A stretch of 64,000 nucleotides of DNA. Origin: Pelecanus crispus (Eukaryota; Chordata; Aves; Pelecaniformes; Pelecanidae). Numbering within the stretch: the stretch's first letter is position 1; each line of letters begins with the position of its first letter. The notes under the pieces were generated by a model. That model had not been told where the DNA came from and searched no databases. It saw only the letters and a program-made list of their open reading frames with translations. The translations under genes were made by a program, and so were the position numbers. This document shows positions 1 to 23,931 of the stretch, one piece after another. Location of the stretch: assembly GCF_030463565.1 (NCBI RefSeq), contig NC_134643.1:1808001-1872000 (forward strand), in the 5' to 3' direction.

Positions 1-262
1 ACATGCATGGGCTGGAAATACCTCCGTGAAGTACTCTGGCTTTGAGGCTCCTTCTTGGTTCAGGAGTGCTTCTGTGGCCACCACCCTTCCCATCACTGAA
101 GCCCTGTTGGCATCCCACCAGGGGAGCCAGGCAGCAGCAGGAACTTCAGCAAATGATGCTTCCAGACTGGAGCCAGCCCGGCCGAGTCCCTGAGACACCG
201 GATAACGCCCCAGCGAGTGCAGAACCCAACGGGAGGGTTGGGGAAAGCAGAGAGTCCAAACC
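1..262 (-). other. 3' UTR or downstream flank of the CAX gene
   Basis: This stretch follows the TGA of the exchanger on the minus strand. I see no AATAAA or ATTAAA in minus orientation, so the poly(A) site probably lies beyond the window edge. The short open frames here show no family resemblance. Confidence 0.4.
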
Positions 263-3200
263 TCAGCAACCACTGGGTGATGGGGCGAAGAAATACACAG
301 CCAGGAGGATGAAGTAGACCATGACCAGCACCGTGCCTAGGGCAGACAGAGCAGGTTGGAGGGGGTTACTCCCTGGAGCAAGGAGGGAGGTTGCTTTTGA
401 GACCTTCTGGTGTGGTCTGGACTAGCCCACTGTAGAGGGCTTTCATGGTCCTCTGCAAAAATCTCAATCAAAAGGAGTTTAAAACTCCCTCTTCAGGGGA
501 AAAAGGGAGTGATCACCCTTGGAGCTGCTGCAGGGTGGCAGCTCCAGCACCCCCAAAATGGTCAACCAAGCCCCCAGAATTGCTCAAGCCACCACATGCC
601 AAGAACTGCAGCAAGCAGATGACCCCAGGGCTGTCTCCCTGGGCCCTCCCCACCCCATCAAGCACAGGGACGGTGGGTACACCAAGTCCCACAGCAGCCT
701 CACGGGCGAGCAGTCACCTTGGAAGTAGTCACATTTGCCATCCATAAAGATGTAGTTCATGAGCACCACGCTGAACATGCTGGCGTAGACGTGGAGGTCA
801 CTGAAGACAAGCGTGAAGTTGGTCGGCTGCAAGGCAGAGAGGATTTGGGGTTTATGGCCAACCAGAACAGCCCCACACTGACTGTGGTTGGAGACTTGCA
901 TGTCACCCCTTAAGCCCCCCTCTGCCACATGTTCCTAGGGCTGGGGACGGCATCAGCCAAGGTAGGAGACATCTGACCCCACTTTTCCCTGCACCGAGCA
1001 GAGGAGAGGAGACACGGGGATGGTGGCTGTGCCCTTGCCATGTTTCATGGAGTGCTGTGTGTCCCCAGCCCTGCTGCAGGAGGTCACCCATGGGCTGTCC
1101 TAGGGCTACTCACGTAGAAGATGGTGAAGAGCACCAGGATGGGGATCTGGAGCATGCAGACCTGGACGGCGATGCAGTTCCCAATCTCAATGCTGGGGAG
1201 GACAGAGGACTTAAGAGCTGCCAAGTGCCACGTCCCCAGCAGCCCTTGGGTCACTCAGCTCAGGGGTGAGAAAAAACCCACCTCAGGGAACCAAACCATG
1301 CAGCAGCCCAACCTGGTTCTGGCCCCATTTTTTTTGGAGGCTTTAAGTCCTCTTGGGGGCAAGTTGGCAGGGATTTGACCCACCAAGGCACAGCTACAGG
1401 ACTGGGACAGGGCATGGGGACCACAATGGAGGAGGACACCCCAAAATCCACCCTTTAAGCCATCTCACCTCAAGCTCAGGTTGTTCTGCAGGGCAAACTG
1501 GATGCCGTTGACAATCTCCGGCAGCTCAGGCACCATCGCCAGCACAGTGACACCAATGAAGTACTGGAGGGAAGAGGTGACATCAGTGCATGTGTACAGT
1601 CCAATCCTGACCACATCCAAGCGGTGGGCAACCAAGCTCCTCAGTGCATGGAGCATCTCAGCATCTTTCCCCCAGCTTTTAGGGCTCAACCCCGCAGCCA
1701 GGGCAGGTTCCCATCCCTGGAGGGCACATCTTGGTCCCCAGGGCCACCCAAACCTGGCTCACCACCATCCCCATGCTCACCTGTGAGATAGTAGAGTTGG
1801 TGAGGATGGGGCTGATGTGCTCCGTGGCCAGGTCAGCACAGGCTGACATGCAAAGGGTGGAGAGCAGGAGGATGACCAGGGCCCGCCAGCGAGACCAGTG
1901 GACCACAGCGCTGTGGTGGTGGCCAGGCACTGGGGGAAGAACAGAGACATGGTGGGACACCCCGGGGCGGCGAGAAGAGCCAGCTCCACAGCCAGGGCAT
2001 CCTGCGGTTTGGGGACACTCACTGTGACAGCCGCTGATGTGGATGTCGTAGATGTGCGAGTGAGTTTTCAGGGTGAAGAAGAGGCCGATGAGGTAGGCGG
2101 CGGGGAGCAGGAGGGACACTGTGTACACCAGGGGTCTGTTGGACATGGGTGACATGTTCAGCACCACTGGGGTCCAGCATGGAGACCCCAGGGGTGTCCC
2201 CTGCACCGGCTGCAAATGGGAGAGATAAGGGTGCAGGATCGGAGCCCTTCACGTGGGCGGAGAAGGGACCTGGAAGGTGCCACCCCACTGTGGGGACAGC
2301 CCTGTCCCCACCCCAGCAGACACTCACTGGACGTGACTGTAGTAGAGGGTGCCGTTGTTCTCCATCTGCAGAGAGAGCACCTGTCAACAGGGATGCAGGG
2401 GACAAGGGACAGCCCCGCTGCCACCACCAAGAGCCAGGAGCTAGGTGGGCTCAGAGCGTCCCCAACTCCAAACCCCAGCGGTCAGGGGTCCATGTCCCCG
2501 CTCACCAGGTCAAAGTGACAGTTGTGGCAGAGGTAGTGGCCCAGCGGGTTCTGGGTGACGTTGTGGCATTCGCTGCACACCAGCTTCCCGTACACCTTGG
2601 AGAAGAGCGTCGGGGCAAAGACACCTGCGGGGATGGAGGGACACAGCATGGGTGCCCACACTTGTGGGACCCCCCCCCCCCCCCCCGAAAACCTGGGGAC
2701 ACCCCTGTCCCCAACTCACCTCCCACGGAGAGGAAGAGCAGGGCTGAGCTGACGCCCGCTGAGCGGCTGTTGAACCTTTGCTCCTGGTGCCGGATGCCCC
2801 CAATCACCATGCACAGACCCTTGGGGATGGAGAAAGCCCCCCCCCCCCCCAAAAATCCTCATCAGTGCTTTGCTCACAGCATTCTCCTGGCTCTGCAGAG
2901 ACCAGGCGCTCTCATGCCATGAGTGTGCCACCCCATCTCACCGGGACGAAGAGGACGCAGCCCACCAGCGTCCCGGTCAACGCCGACTTGACGATCTCGG
3001 CGTAGCAGCGGTTGCCCTCACGCGAGCCCTTGATGAGGGCCGTGATGTAGAAGGTGAGCTCCGTGATGGAGCCGAACGTGGCGTTCACCACTGCTCCCAC
3101 CGCAAAGTTGCTCTGGGCTGAAATGCTGGAGGAGAAGGAGTGTGTCAGCTGGGCTGGCGTGTGTCCCCACATTGTCACCAAGTGTCCCCCTCCATCACTG

Positions 3201-6200
3201 CTCACCTGGCGATGGCCATCCCGATGTAGTAGGAGAGCGGCATGATGGAGAGCAGGGCCAGCGTGAACTTGATGGGGGAGCTGGTCAGGCAGTTGTGGCT
3301 GTCCACGTAGCCCAGCACCAGTGTCACCAGCACCAGCGGCAGCAGGTCTGGGGCAGCCGGTCAAGGAAATGACCAAGATGGGGTGGGACTTGGGACCAGC
3401 CCCCCCACCCTGTTCCCTTCCAGCCCATGAAAGGATACTGACGGCGAAGACGTTGATACCATCCACAGCGTATTTGTAGTAGTAGGGGTTGACGGCGCGG
3501 TAGCAGCACAGGATCACCTCCCCCTCCAGCGGCACCTCCGTCTGCAGAGGGACAAGTGGGTGACACCGCTCCGAGCGCCCCCCGCACCCAAAAATCCACC
3601 CTGGAGCAGGGTGCAGGACCTTCACCCCACCACAGAGGCACCCACCATCCTCAGGCGCCGGATGAGCACCCGCTCCGGGGGCAGCAGCAGGACGCGGGCA
3701 GCGGTGCGGGCGCTCAGCTTGGCCACGGGGATGAGGACGATGAGGAGCCACGCGGCGACGCACACCAGCCCGTGGGCCAGCACCAGCGCTGGGTAGCCCA
3801 GGCACAGCCACGCCACAGCACCGGCACGCTGCTGCAAACAGGCGGCCACCTTTAGGGTTTGCCCCCCTCCAAGCCACCCACCCCAGGGGAGCGGAGGCAC
3901 CCATGGGTGCTCCCCCCACCATGATGGGGAGCTCCCGAGGTGCCCATGCTCAGGAGGGCGGTGTCACCGTGTCTGGCGTGGGGCTCACCCAGTATCCGGC
4001 ATCCACCCAGCACCGTGGGCACCAGCGGCGCGGCACGGGGCCGCCGAGCAGGGCTGAGCTCTCCCCTGCGCCGGCCTCGCACGCACCCAGCACCTGGCGG
4101 GATTTGGGGACCTGGGGGAGATGAGGGGTGTTAGGGTGCAGCATAGGACACCCCAATTTATCCCCCAGTGGGGTCCTGATTCGGGGCACGCCATTACCTC
4201 CACTTTCTGGATCACTTTGCCAAAGGGCCAGAGGAAATACCCGGCCAGGTCCCAGCAGAGCCGCCCTGCGGGGACATGAACTTCAGCTCTGTTGGGGACA
4301 TGTGTGTCCCCTCCAGCTACAGGGCCACCCCCTAGAGAAGGGACCCAGGAGACCCCAGCACCCATCAGTGCCATTTTGGGCTCAGCCAGGAAACCCCCAG
4401 CTCACCCAGCCCTTCACATGGGGATCCCAGATTTGGGACTCACCATAAGGAGCCCCCACAACGGTGATGAACATCACAGCAGCCACGAGGACGTAGAGGA
4501 GCGAGAGCCACCAGCCGAAGAGCAGCAGGTAGAGGACGTTCCCACACGTCACCGTGGATCCTACGGGAGGGGAGGCACCGGATGGGCCCGTTGTCACCTG
4601 CAGCAGCCCAAATCCACGCTGCCACCACACAGGGTTGTCCCCAAGGCCACCCACCTCCAGAGCCCCGGATGACGTTGAGGTCGGAGTAGAGCTCCTTGAC
4701 TATCTCCGATCGGTCCTCCCAGGGCCGCGCCGTCACGTGGCTCTTCCATTTCTTGAAGCCAAACTGCAGAGGTTTGGGTTTTTTTTTTTTTTGAGGGGGA
4801 AAGAAGAAAAAGAAAACCCATTACAGCTGTCCAGGAGCACCCATGGGTGCCCCCACCCATACCACAGGCACCCACCTTGTAGTTGTTGGAGAGCTTGTTG
4901 GCCTCCACGGCGTTTTCGGCCGTCAAGGTGGTTTTCACCACACAGCTCTCGCAGACCTCATCTGAGTGCTGCTGGCAGCAGGACGGGGGGCACATGGCTG
5001 CGGACAAGAGGGGGGTAACAAGGGTGTGGGACCCCCCCCGGAGCCCCTCGCCCAGCCCATCCCACGGCTGACCTACCTGGTGGGACACGGGGATGGTGCA
5101 GGTGGCAGCCCAGGTCACCCAGATCACCCTGCATGTTGTTGATGGCAGCGCAGTGCTGGTCGCAGAGGGAGCCCCGGCGGGGGCCGTCGCTGTCACCCCG
5201 GGGCTCGGGGGCCTTGGGGACATCTGGGGGGGAAGGACAGGGGGGGTTGGAGTCATGCTGGGGCTGTATCCTGCCCGAGCTCAGCACCGCAGGACACCCA
5301 GGTGCTGCTGGGATGTCACCCTGGTCCCTAAACCCCACTGGGGACGCACAGAGCCCCTGGGGTGATGCTCAGGGAGGGGGGAACCCCCCGGTGCCCGGGA
5401 TGAGGGGGACACCCCAGTGCCTGGTGTCATGCTCAGGACAGGGACCCCCTGGTACCCAAAATGGGGGTTTTGCCCCAGTACCCAGTGTGATGGCCAGGAG
5501 GGGGGACCCCCCTCAGTGCCCAGGATGAGGGGGACACCCCAGTGCCTGGTGTCATGCTCAGGACGGGTACCCCCTGGTACCCAAAATGGGGGTTTTGCCC
5601 CAGTACCCAGTGTGATGGCCAGGAGGGGGGACCCCCCTCAGTGCCCAGGATGGGGGGACCCCAGGGGTGATGCTCAGGAGCAGGGTCCCCAGGGCCTGGG
5701 ACAAGGGGTATCCCCCAGCAGTGATACTTGGGGGGGTGGGGGAACCCCAGTGCCTGTGATGTGGGGGTACCCCCAGGGTGATGCTCAGGAGCAGGGGTCC
5801 CCCCTCGGTGCCTGGGATGGCGGGGACAGACCCCAGGGTGATGCTCAGGAGGGGGGGACCCAATGCCTGGGATAGGGGGGAACCCCCAGTGTGATGCCTG
5901 GGCAGGGGACCGTGCTGCCCAGGATGGGGAGAGGACCCCCAGGATGATGCTCGGGAAGGAGGGGGACCCCCCAGTGCCCAGGATGGGTGGGGGGCAACCC
6001 CAGGGTGATGCCCAGGATGGAGGGGACAGACACATGACTTCCCCCGGTACCCGGGTTATCCCCCCCAGGGTGATGCTCGGGACAGGGGAACCCCGGTGCC
6101 TGGGATGGGGGGGGGAGCCCGAGGGTGATGCCAGGGAAGGGGGGGAGGACCCCAGTACCCGGGATATGGGGTATCCCCCAGGGGTGATGCTCGGGGGGGG

Positions 6201-6546
6201 GGGGGTGGGGGGGGTGGGCCCCAGTACCCGGGACGGGACCCCAGGGGTGATGCCAGGGAAGGAGGGGGGGGCCCGGTACGGGACCCCAGGGGTGATGCTG
6301 GGGAAGGGGGGGGGGGGGGCCGGTACCCGGGACGGGACCCCAGGGGTGATGCCGGGGAAGGGGGAGCCCTGGAACCCGGGATATAGGGTATCCCCCAGGG
6401 GTGATGCTCGGGAGGGGGGGGACCCCCGGTACCCGGGACGGGACCCCAGGGGTAATGCCCGGGAAGGGGGGGGGCCCGGTACCCGGGACGGGACCCCAGG
6501 GGTGATGCCGAGATATGGGGTATCCCCCCAGGGGTGATGCCGGGGA

Positions 6547-6577
<31 letters not shown>

Positions 6578-6841
6578 GGCGCCGGTACCCGAGACGGGAC
6601 CCCAGGGGTGATGCCGGGATATGGGGTATCCCCCCCAGGGGTGATGCAGGGGAAGGGGGGCCCCGGTACCCAGGACAGGGTGTATCCCCCGGGGGTGCTG
6701 CTCGGGAGGGGTGACCCCCCCAGTGCCCGGGATGCAGGGGGACCCCTGGGTGCTGCCCGGGAGCGGGGGGGACCCCCACTCACCCGGCGCATCCTGCGCG
6801 CAGCAGCAGCGACGGCGGGCGGGCTCCCCCTCCGTGGCCAT
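263..6841 (-). CDS. cax1: CAX-family vacuolar-type cation/H+ exchanger (744 aa, 20 coding exons)
   Basis: Seen: coding exons, 5' to 3', are 6841-6784, 5223-5077, 4997-4876, 4763-4655, 4560-4444, 4265-4198, 4111-3989, 3831-3646, 3541-3439, 3347-3206, 3125-2942, 2819-2720, 2624-2506, 2365-2328, 2135-2023, 1929-1781, 1563-1469, 1192-1114, 826-718 and 336-263 (TGA 265-263). All have GT donors and AG acceptors and the phases join without a break. Start is MATEGEPARR; many hydrophobic spans follow. CAX repeat 1 reads NATFGSITEL near residues 406-415, close to the family NATFGN..EL motif. Repeat 2 reads PELPEIVNGIQFAL near 638. A Cys4 pair (C-x2-C-x12-C-x2-C, about 503-522) lies between them. Known: zebrafish Cax1 and yeast Vnx1 exchange monovalent cations or Ca2+ for H+ across endomembranes; placental mammals lack this gene. 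Inferred: an endomembrane antiporter, intact here. The exon 9 to 10 junction (AAC codon) is my choice because it alone keeps frame. Confidence 0.88.
5230..6780. repeat. GC-rich minisatellite filling CAX intron 1
   Basis: About 1.5 kb of degenerate tandem units of roughly 40-60 bp. Each contains GGTACCCGGGACGGGACCCC and GGGGTGATGC or close variants, separated by long G runs, the longest near 6546-6576. The plus strand is G-rich throughout, so quadruplex formation is plausible. Long proline-rich frames on the minus strand (up to about 560 codons) are by-products of the repeat: the gene's exons 1 and 2 flank the array and join in frame without it. Homopolymer runs here are likely assembly weak points. 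Confidence 0.9.
5401..5650. repeat. Two near-identical 125-bp tandem units inside the intron 1 array
   Basis: The block from 5401 recurs at 5526 with only a few changes (for example ggacaggg versus ggacgggt). Such a long, nearly identical period within an otherwise degenerate array indicates a recent expansion step. Confidence 0.85.
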
Positions 6842-7050
6842 GGCGGGGGGCGGCAGCGGTCCCAGTGTCGGTTCCCCCCCGACCCCGGCCCGCCGGGATT
6901 TAAGGGGCGGTGCCGGTGCCGGGCATGCGCGGGGCGCGCCCCCGGGAGCCGCCCCCCACCAGCGGGAAGGGCCGGGGCCGAGTCGCCTCCGCCGGGGGCG
7001 GGGTGGGGCATCGCGGGGCGCGGGGTATCGGGGGGCGCGGGGACGGGGAT
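6842..7050 (-). promoter_or_regulatory. CpG-rich 5' end and probable promoter of the CAX gene
   Basis: The bases just upstream of the ATG at 6841 are strongly GC- and CpG-rich, unlike the CpG-poorer repeat beyond 7100. I see no TATA box. A TATA-less CpG-island start with a short 5' UTR is the simplest reading. The transcription start cannot be fixed from sequence. Confidence 0.5.
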
Positions 7051-8232
7051 GCGCAGGAACCGAGGTGCGCGGTGTATGGGGGTGCAAGGGGGATGCGGGG
7101 TGCAGGGGGCCGGGGCATGCGGGAGCTGGGTGCGCGGGGTGTCAGAGTGCGCAGGGATCGGGGTGCGCGGTGGATTGGGGTGCGCAGGGACCGCAGGGCA
7201 CAGGGACCAGGGTGCGCGGGGTGCCAGGGTGCTCAGAGATCGGGGTGCGCGGTGAATTGGGGTGCGCAGGGACCGCAGGGCACAGGGACCAGGGTGCGTG
7301 GGGTGCCAGGGTGCGCAGGGATGTGGGGTGCACAGGGTTCCAAGGTGCACAGAGATCCGGGGTGCACAGAGGTCTGCGGTGTGCATGGATGCAGGGTGTG
7401 CCGGGATCTGGGGTGCACAGAGGTCTGGGGTGTGCAGGGATCTGGGGTGCACAGAGATCTGGGGTGCGCAGGGATCCAGGGTACACAGGGATCTGGGGTT
7501 CATGGTGCACCAGGGCACACAGGGCTCCATGCTGGGAGTGGGGTGAACAGGGACTGGGATGGTGTGTCAGGGTGCAGAGTGAATTGGGGTGCGCAGGGAC
7601 TGCAGGGCACAGAAACCAGGGTGCACGGCATGTCCGGGTGCTCAGGGATCCGGGGTGCAACAGGGCTCTGCGCTGGGAGTGGGGTGCACAGGGACTGAGG
7701 TGCACGGTGTGTCAGGGTGCACAAGGACAGGGGTGCACAGGGATCCGGGGTGCACAGAGTTCCAGGGTGCACAGAGATGCGGGGTGCACAGGGATCCGGG
7801 GTTCATGGTGCAGCAGGGCACACAGGGTTCTGTGCTGGGAGTGGGGTGCACAGGGATTGGGGTGCAGAGTGAATTGGGGTGCACAGGGACTGCAGGGCAC
7901 AGGAACCAGAGTGCATGGTGTGTCAGGGTGCACCTGGATCCGGGGTGCACAGGGATCCGGGGTTCATGGTGCACCAGGGCACATAGGGCTCCGTGCTGGG
8001 AGTAGGGTGCACGGGGACCAGGGTGCATGGCATGTCAGGGTGCACAGGAATCTGGGGTACACAGATCTGGGGTGCGCAGTGATCCAGGGTTCATGGTGCA
8101 CCAGGGAACACGGGGCTCCGCGCTGGGAGCGGGGTGCACAGCATATTGGTGTACGCAGGAACTGGGGTGTACAAGGTATTGGGGTACATGGGGAGCAGGG
8201 TGCATGGTTTGTGGGGTGCGTGGTGTTATCAG
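7050..8232. repeat. Short-unit minisatellite in the CAX 5' flank, with higher-order structure
   Basis: Units of about 15-18 bp based on GGGGTGCACAGGGATC run for 1.2 kb. Superimposed is a longer unit containing TTCATGGTGCACCAGGGCAC followed by CTGGGAGTGGGGTGCAC, seen near 7499, 7801, 7962 and 8090, with a partial copy near 7660. Because stop codons are rare in the unit, all frames on both strands give long Cys/Gly- or Pro/His-rich ORFs (one of 567 codons on plus). These are artefacts of composition. Confidence 0.9.
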
Positions 8233-8554
8233 GGTCCATAGGGATCCAGGCCGTGTGCAGAAGAGGTTGCACAGGATCCCAGGGCTGCAGGAGATCCTGG
8301 GAAGGTACCGGGTCCTGGGACTGCAAGAGCCCTGGGCCCCCGAGGGTTTTTCTTCTCGAGAAACAGCCATTTTTGGTCAAAAAAAGAAAATTTTGGCACT
8401 TCAAGAGCCTTTAGCGGGTGAGAGTAACTGAGCTCACCCTCAAGGTGTGAGATTTGGGCTAAAAACTGTTTCTTCAAAGTCCCTCCTCAGCACATTGATG
8501 GATTTAGCAATGCTGAACCGCAGGAAAAAAAAAAACCAACAACAAAAACCAAGC
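8233..8554. other. Intergenic stretch between the minisatellite and the TMEM209 3' end
   Basis: Single-copy-looking sequence with no splice-bounded coding exon that I can support. It separates the CAX 5' flank from the TMEM209 poly(A) region. The A-rich run near 8525 is U-rich on the minus strand and probably belongs to the TMEM209 3'-end signal. Confidence 0.4.
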
Positions 8555-10094
8555 AAGCGTTTGATAAACCAAATTAATTTAATACAGGAACCAAATGAGC
8601 CATTTTGTCATCAGGCCCTTGGTAAAACCCCACGTCGCCCCAGGGAGACGGAGTCACCAGGAACAGTCGGCTCACACCAAAAAATAGCAGCTCCCCCCGC
8701 CCCGCGGAGATAAAAAGTGAGAGCACCCGTCGCTAGCACAGTACAAATTTTTTTTTTCCCCCCCTCCCGTCAGTAAAAAAATACAGTACAAAAATATATT
8801 ATTGGTAAGAAAACATGTGGTGTTCTCGCTGCCGGTAACAAGCCAGCATCATTCTCACATTTTATCTGTACAAGCGGGGTTTTTTTTTGGCAGTTTACGA
8901 CAAGAGTGAGGAGGGGAACAAGCCGACACCCTCGTCTTCAGCTCACAAAGATCTTTAGCGTCTCAGGGCTTATGGATTTTTACCTCCCTTTGTAAAAATA
9001 ACTAACTACGGTAACTATATAGACTTCTAAAACCCTCATTTGTCAGAATTTACAACAGGTTCTTCCCCCCTACCCCCACCCCTTATATAAAAAGTTTTTT
9101 GGCAAATCTTGAACGACCCTTTCTTTGAAATAAATCCATGTGTTTTTTCCCCAAAGGCGGGGACTTCAAAAGTCCGTGGGTTTATACAGCCTCCTGCCGA
9201 GATGCTGAAGCCATGTGCCAGTCCGTAACGCCCCCAAAGGAGAGGTTATGAGCAGAAAAAGCTGCTGGGAGCAATAAAATAAATTAAAAAAGTAAAGGTA
9301 GGGTAACGCTGTGGTTGTACTGAAGGCACCTGGGATTTCAGAGCTCGCAAGACTGCCAGAGTTGGATGGCATGCTTATTTTGTTCAAAAAAAAAAAAAAA
9401 AAGAAAAAAACCCATCAAAATCAAAATAAAAATCTTATTTACCGAAACGAGCAAGTCAAACACAGTTTTCTCTTTCCTCACACCTGCAGCGCAGACGCCC
9501 AAGACGTCTCATGGGGTCTGAAAACCCAATTAAACCAATAAGAGGGGATTAAAAAAGTAACGTTTTCCTTATCATACGTAATAAAATGAACTTAAAATGA
9601 ATCTAAAGTTTTTGACTTGGCTTTTTCTCAGGCCTATCTGGAATTTCTCGGATCCTGAAGTTGGCCAAATTGCTGAATCTTTCCATGTGATGACTCACTG
9701 GCGGCTGTGCACAGCCTCGCGAGGCTGTTCCAGCCCTGGAACGCTGTCGGAGTTTAGTCCCGAGCTCAGTTAAGCTCCGTTAAGCAGCGATTGCACGGAC
9801 AGACACAGGGAACAAAACCAGCAAATGGCTTTTTAAATGGGATTCGTTCAGGTGAGGAACCGGAAAGAGAAAACCTGCCTGGTGTTCGTACGTAGTAGCA
9901 TTTCAACAGTAAAAAGTTTTAAGTAATAAAGTCACAAAACCCGCACAGAAATTACAAACGCTTCCCCTCTGCCCACAAAGCAGAGCTTAAATGATCCCGC
10001 TTCACAATAAGTCTGTATTTAAGTCAAGAACATAACGATGCTGTTCAGTTTGTCTCGCCGGAGAAGCCTCCGAACCGGCACCCCGCCGGCGACG
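8555..10094 (-). other. TMEM209: TMEM209 3' UTR
   Basis: About 1.5 kb of non-repetitive AT-rich sequence follows the TAA at 10097-10095 on the minus strand, with no long frame. It ends near an ATTAAA hexamer (plus-strand TTTAAT 8578-8583) followed on the minus strand by a G/U- and U-rich tract (8520-8560), the usual downstream element. The exact cleavage site is inferred. Confidence 0.6.
8578..8583 (-). terminator. TMEM209: Poly(A) signal ATTAAA of TMEM209
   Basis: ATTAAA on the minus strand, followed within 20-60 bases by a GU/U-rich element. It is the only hexamer I found between the stop codon and the minisatellite with such a context. Confidence 0.5.
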
Positions 10095-22284
<12,190 letters not shown>

Positions 22285-23389
22285 TCATACAGTAACATTC
22301 TCAGTCAGCACAAGATTAAAGAAAAAAAGCAGTAATCCAAACCAAGCTATATAAATGGAATTCAGCCAGAGCCGGTTTTAGCATATTAAAAAAACCCAAA
22401 ATCCAGATTCTTTTTCCCAGTAAAAGCAGGTAATATTTCTTGGATGAACTCTACTGTCTGCACTGTCACCTCATTACTGGGGAACAGCATCCATCTTCTC
22501 CAGTGAGATGCAGATTAGAGGACAGAGACAGATTCCAAACTCATTTTTGAAAAATAACGTCCTTCCAAAGCGAGAGGCAAAGCTCCTGCTTTCTCCAGGC
22601 AAAGGAAGCCAGAGGAAGGAAAGGCCTTGCACAGCTCTGCAGTTTTTTAATGGAAAACTCCCACTCATTTCAGTAGGTAACAGAGTATTTTCAGACTGTA
22701 AAGCCACCTCCTGTGGGTTCAGTACAGCTGAATACTCTCTGCGTACCTTGCTACCTTTACGCCCAGCAACACCTTATGTGAAAGAAATAACCCTGGTGAC
22801 TTTTTCTGCTAGTCCCGTCACCAAAATATGCTACTGTTCCTTCCTGCCACTCACTCAAAAACTTGTCGCATAATTCTTCACTAGATGGGAAGGCAAATAA
22901 TTTGCTTTTTGGGACAAATACTACAACCGGGCATTACTACCTACAAAAAAAACCCAACCAAAAAACCCCAAAAGCAAACCCTGAGTCACACTACCTGCTT
23001 CTTACTGCTACAATGATTCAACGGTGAAATACTTAACATCAGGATTACTGATGCCTGGGGTTTTTTTGACAGGTTTTTCATGCAGTTTGAGCCCCAAGAC
23101 TTCCCTTCCCACACTGACAAATGTAGCAGCCCTAAGCAGAGATCCTCTCCCTCACCCTCACACTCCCAAGCTCTCTCCCTGAACCACGTCGCCTTGCAGA
23201 AGCAGAAGTTGCACCGTCAGGGCACTGAAATAAAACAGAGATTTGGTCCCATTCTACTCACTTGGGAGGGCTGGGTGTGTGCTTTTCATCTCTGGATCAA
23301 AATAATGTCCTCCCACAGCCCCTGCCCTCATCTACTATGGCATGGTAACGAAGGAAGGGCTCACCTTGATAAGTGGTAAGGCACAGACC

Positions 23390-23930
23390 CTGTAGAGGTC
23401 CCCCACACCTCCCCTTGCCCCAAACCCCACAGCTTTGCCCATGCACGCCCCTCTGTCACACACAGCCCCCGCTCCCCTTGCCCAAGACCCCACAGCACCC
23501 TCCACCCAGATCTGTCACAACCGAAGAACCCCCACAGCTCCCGCTGCCACACTCACGGGGACCCTCACAGCTCCCCCTGCCCACACCCCGCTGTCACACG
23601 CAGGCAGCCTCCACATCTGCCCCCAGCCAGCACCCCCACACCACCCCGGGGGGGTCTCTACAGCTCCCCCCACGCAGAGCTCACCATTCCACACAGCCAG
23701 CCCCACAGCTCGCACTGCCCACACCCCTGTCACACCAAACAGACCCAGCATCTGCCCCCCAGCCCCAGCCATCACACGGAGGCGGCCCCACAGCCCCACC
23801 CGCCCACAGCCCTGCCATACACGGGTGGCCCAACGCCTCCACGACTCGCTGCCGGACGCAGCCTCTCAGAGCCCCCCCGTGCAGGCCCGAGGAGCCAGGC
23901 GGTGCTGGGAGAGGGGGGGCAGCCACAGTA
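23390..23930. repeat. C-rich low-complexity tract in TMEM209 intron 1 (unit 1)
   Basis: Degenerate repeats of CCCCACAGCTCCCCCTGCCC type. The transcribed strand partner is G-rich. Open frames on plus (up to 296 codons) are composition artefacts. Nearly identical tracts occur at 36366-36906 and, split by an LTR, at 47685-47873 plus 49092-49440. Confidence 0.75.
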
Positions 23931-23931
23931 C

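Noticed and set aside
5433-7530. Proline-rich minus-strand ORFs of 343-561 codons
   Set aside because: They are translations of the two GC-rich minisatellites. CAX exons 1 and 2 splice across the first array in frame, and several overlapping frames are equally long.
6711-8414. Cys/Gly-rich plus-strand ORF of 567 codons
   Set aside because: Composition artefact of the short-unit minisatellite; the opposite strand is just as open and no start context or domain is visible.
8447-8713. 88-codon plus ORF near the TMEM209 3' end
   Set aside because: Lysine-rich because it runs through A-rich sequence that is the poly(A) region of the minus-strand gene.
22508-22873. 121-codon plus ORF repeated at 46768-47133
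   Set aside because: Lies in TMEM209 intron 1 antisense, no family resemblance, deleted from unit 2; identity follows from the duplication.
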